DNA of 42,909 nt from assembly GCA_015063165.1 (NCBI GenBank), contig SUSZ01000017.1:1-42909 (forward strand). Direction: 5' to 3'. The stretch's first letter is position 1, and every line of letters starts with the position of its first letter. The notes under the pieces were generated by a model, which saw only the letters and a program-made list of their open reading frames with translations, was not told where the DNA came from and did not search any database. Below are positions 40,884 to 42,909 of this stretch, piece after piece. Both the position numbers and the translations under genes were made by a program. Origin of the DNA: Thermoplasmata archaeon (lineage in GTDB: Archaea > Thermoplasmatota > Thermoplasmata > Methanomassiliicoccales > Methanomethylophilaceae).

Positions 40884-42083
40884 TCAAAATCGCTCCATCA
40901 CGTAGGTGAAGGTTCCTTCGAAACCCCAGGGCAGATACTTGTCAAGATGAACGATGACGGACGCGAGCTCATCGTCCGTCACAATGGTCTCATCGATAAG
41001 ATTGGCCAGTTTGTACAAGTCGTAGATGCCCCCTATGCCGTGCCTGTGCTCTCCGTAGCAGAAGCATACGTGCTTGCTCTTTACAGCATCGAGGTCTGAC
41101 CATCCTTCGCGGGCGAGGTATTGGGCCATGCATGCGGCGAGGGCTTCGTCATCTTCGTCCACGCAATATCCCAACAGCTGCTTCCCATCGTAGCAGGGAA
41201 CGCCATAGAGCAAGATCCAGTCCGCATCACATTCCACCATCTTCTCTAGGCTGAATTCGTGGTCGTCTCCTCCGCCGTAATCATTCTGGATGTTGTATCC
41301 GAGGAAGTCGATCTCAGGGAATCCTGAAGCTGTGACGTTCCCGTATTCGGACGGGCTGGAGGGGACTTCGACGTAGAAGCGGATGATGTCGGCTTTGGCT
41401 GCCAACCTGTTCTTGACGACCAGATGAGCGAAGTCGTAGAAGAAAACGATCTCGTCCCCACGAACGTCCTTCTGGAGCAGCTTGCACAGCTGTCCTATGT
41501 TGTCCCCGGATACACTGTTGCTGAGACCGAGGGCATAGAACATCATGTGGAAATACGGAACCCCTGCCTGGTCCAGCGCGGAATAGAATCCATCGAGGGA
41601 ATCCGGGAAGCGGTCCGTGACAGCCTTGGGCAGGATGACGAGGTCCGGCTTGGCGTCGGCGATCGCCTTTGCTACAGAGTTCGGATTAGAAGCGAACGCA
41701 GTTTCGAGATCGGGGATGGTCGGAAGGCTGGACAGCTTGGGCCAGGTCTTGCTGATGTGGCTCCCGAGGGAAGGGTCCTTGGACGAGTAGTCTTCAGGCA
41801 TGGCGCAGATCATGTCCTCCCATCCTTCGCCGTAAGCGGTGGCGAAGACCTCGAGCGTAGAAAGGTCGGTTACGGCAACGCGCTTGATCGTATCGTTGAT
41901 CGAGACCTTGTGTCCGGCGAGATCCAGAGCCGTGATGGGCCAGACGGGTACATCCTCCGGAGGGACATCGCCCCCTTCATCGCTGTTGTTGTTGGAATAG
42001 TTGGACAGCAACGTGAATGCCGCGACAGATATGACTGCCACCACAAGCATCGCCACCAATAGCAACCTCATGTCTTTATTCAT
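40884..42083 (-). CDS. Orphan ABC substrate-binding protein (TroA/FecB-like)
   Basis: This 399-residue protein has a hydrophobic N-terminal anchor (residues 7-27), a short Asn/Asp/Glu-rich linker and a periplasmic-type binding domain. Domain marks include DLAGHKVSINDTIKRVAVTD, PDLETAFASNPNSVAKAIAD and AKPDLVILPKAVTDRF. The ligand is probably a metal chelate or cobamide, by family only. No dockerin-like loops are seen, unlike the protein at 3564-5225. No permease is next to it; upstream on the same strand there is only the remnant of an ATPase gene. It may share the transporter of the first locus or be decaying. Confidence 0.85.
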   Translation of the reverse strand: MNKDMRLLLVAMLVVAVISVAAFTLLSNYSNNNSDEGGDVPPEDVPVWPITALDLAGHKVSINDTIKRVAVTDLSTLEVFATAYGEGWEDMICAMPEDYSSKDPSLGSHISKTWPKLSSLPTIPDLETAFASNPNSVAKAIADAKPDLVILPKAVTDRFPDSLDGFYSALDQAGVPYFHMMFYALGLSNSVSGDNIGQLCKLLQKDVRGDEIVFFYDFAHLVVKNRLAAKADIIRFYVEVPSSPSEYGNVTASGFPEIDFLGYNIQNDYGGGDDHEFSLEKMVECDADWILLYGVPCYDGKQLLGYCVDEDDEALAACMAQYLAREGWSDLDAVKSKHVCFCYGEHRHGIGGIYDLYKLANLIDETIVTDDELASVIVHLDKYLPWGFEGTFTYVMERF

Positions 42084-42199
42084 CGACTACCAGCCCCATC
42101 GGACTCAATCCGTTGCTACCAGATAGTTTCTGGTCGGTATTAAGGCTATTCAAGATATCCACGAAAATCCCAATGCGACTTAGTTATACGCATTGATCG

Positions 42200-42236
42200 A
42201 AAAAAAAAGAACCCCGGACGGCATCGCCTTCTGAAA
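42200..42236 (-). terminator. T-rich terminator after the ATPase remnant
   Basis: On the minus strand a GC-rich stretch with a weak stem (42213-42230) is followed by a run of nine T (plus-strand A-run 42201-42209). It lies about 20 bases after the remnant stop codon and before the orphan binding-protein gene. Confidence 0.45.
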
Positions 42237-42255
42237 AAGCTGTTTCTCGCCCTAT

Positions 42256-42500
42256 CTATCTTATCGAATCGACCATCGGGTAGCCTTTGGAATCGGTGTA
42301 GACCTCAGCTTCGACCCTGCAGACCTCCCCAACCATCTCCGGGGTTATTGCCCCAGTCGGAATGGACCTTCCCTTGATGCATGACAGTCAGATGATCCGC
42401 GAATCTGTATGCGAAGTTCATGTCGTGGAGGACCGTGACGGTGACCATCTCCTTGCTGACATGCTCCCACTTATCATCTCGAAGATGTCGAGCTGCAGAG
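42256..42500 (-). pseudogene. Remnant of an ABC transporter ATPase (FecE/BtuD type, C-terminal part)
   Basis: Three minus-strand frames read in order like the end of an importer ATPase. First LQLDIFEMIS, then after a shift VTVTVLHDMNFAYRFADHLT and VMHQGKVHSD (with the switch His in LHDMN), then after another shift ITPEMVGEVCRVEAEVYTDS and KGYPMVDSIR before a stop at 42256. Walker A, signature and Walker B are missing or unrecognisable. The gene is therefore truncated and frameshifted. It lies upstream of, and on the same strand as, the orphan substrate-binding gene, consistent with a decayed importer operon. Confidence 0.75.
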
Positions 42501-42570
42501 CGGGGATAAATCCTGAAGCCTCTGGAAACACGCCGTCGGATCCTCCGGAATCTGTCGGCACCATCGATAA

Positions 42571-42598
42571 TTCAAAAGAGGAGGGGGCCGAAGCCCCG
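42571..42598 (-). terminator. Hairpin terminator after the 35-residue gene
   Basis: On the minus strand GGGGC-ttcg-GCCCC (42597 to 42584) forms a five-pair stem with a stable tetraloop, followed by CTCCTCTTTT (ending at 42574). It lies about 30 bases past the stop codon of the small gene. Confidence 0.6.
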
Positions 42599-42627
42599 GT
42601 TTATCGCGATTCTGTGTCGTGGCACTT

Positions 42628-42735
42628 CAATGCTTGGATTGCTTCTTGGAAGCTCCGGTCTCGGGCGCAGTGCTGTTGCCACTGGAGGTCTTCAACTTGG
42701 AAGCTTCTCTGCGCTCCTTGTTGTGTTTCCCCATG
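42628..42735 (-). CDS. Small basic protein (35 aa) with its own promoter and terminator
   Basis: This reading frame encodes 35 residues beginning MGKHNKERREASKLK and ending in KKQSKH. The protein is strongly basic, with a low-complexity Ser/Thr middle and no hydrophobic segment. A TATA box (AATTTTTATA, minus strand, 42760-42769) lies about 25-30 bases before the ATG and predicts a nearly leaderless message. A tetraloop terminator follows. The complete transcription unit around such a short frame is the main support. I do not recognise a family; nucleic-acid binding is only suggested by charge. Confidence 0.55.
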
Positions 42736-42759
42736 ATTACAGTGTATGGTTGTCCTTCT

Positions 42760-42769
42760 ATAAAAATTT
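42760..42769 (-). promoter_or_regulatory. TATA box of the 35-residue gene
   Basis: AATTTTTATA on the minus strand is about 25-30 bases before the ATG at 42735, matching the spacing of the other leaderless promoters in this window. Confidence 0.5.
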
Positions 42770-42909
42770 AACTATAATGGGAGACTGTGTGTAACAACCC
42801 TCATTAAAGCATCGACACGGAAGCAACCGTTAGACAATCGTCCATCAGACCCCCGAGGTCATGTGCTTCAGAATCAGTCTCCTGTGAATGGCATAAAGGG
42901 CGTACCTCA

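Noticed and set aside
42845-42907. Minus-strand open end reading RYALYAIHRRLILKHMTSGV before a stop
   Set aside because: It could be the last residues of a gene that starts outside the window, but only 20 codons are visible and no family is recognised.
1-42909. CRISPR arrays, insertion sequences, integrases and toxin-antitoxin pairs
   Set aside because: No regularly spaced direct repeats, transposase motifs or recombinase motifs were seen on either strand.

Overview
The window is a stretch of archaeal chromosome. Archaeal or archaeal-type genes are spread along it: SRP54, the tRNA methyltransferase TrmY, archaeal-type PheT, HMG-CoA reductase, the KH/beta-CASP nuclease aCPSF1, a proteasome beta subunit with a Thr-1 propeptide, and the RFC small subunit. 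Several genes have a TATA box about 25 bases before the start codon and almost no leader, which is also archaeal. Gene style (GC-rich third positions, AT-rich promoters) and content (B12-dependent ribonucleotide reductase, archaeal PPAT/NTPase fusion, FecBCD-type uptake genes) suggest Thermoplasmatota, perhaps a host-associated Methanomassiliicoccales methanogen. No methanogenesis gene is present, so that placement is inference.

Layout. 1-900: tRNA-Ala(CGC) on the minus strand and a flavin-binding split-barrel protein. 880-6576: a metal-chelate/cobamide-type ABC uptake locus (ATPase, permease, SAM methyltransferase, and a substrate-binding protein carrying two dockerin-like calcium loops), with a divergent methyltransferase-ArsR fusion. 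6607-7989: an NCS2 purine permease. 8163-12306: a VWA protein, a Ser/Thr kinase and a PP2C phosphatase-pseudokinase fusion, which together look like a phospho-signalling system. 12361-13903: purB plus a 57-residue membrane protein. 14166-15179: a long coiled-coil protein. 15639-21946: a tight six-gene run of SRP54, trmY, a PPAT-NTPase fusion, and a GlcD-EtfB-EtfA flavoprotein set. 22081-27030: a broken Sel1-repeat gene, peroxiredoxin, pheT, and two Sel1-type genes, one with a DUF6270-like N terminus. 27078-30765: HMG-CoA reductase, a membrane protein, a TPR protein and rubrerythrin. 30892-33502: aCPSF1 and proteasome beta. 33944-36301: a strongly structured RNA leader and the B12-dependent ribonucleotide reductase. 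36332-40780: isochorismatase-like hydrolase, two coupled membrane proteins, RFC small subunit and an inositol-monophosphatase-family enzyme. 40884-42735: an orphan substrate-binding protein, the remnant of an ABC ATPase, and a 35-residue basic protein with its own promoter and terminator.

The most unusual parts are the VWA/kinase/PP2C-pseudokinase locus, the uptake locus with dockerin-like loops and two related methyltransferases, the four-helix-junction RNA before the ribonucleotide reductase, and the Cys-repeat tail on EtfA beside GlcD.
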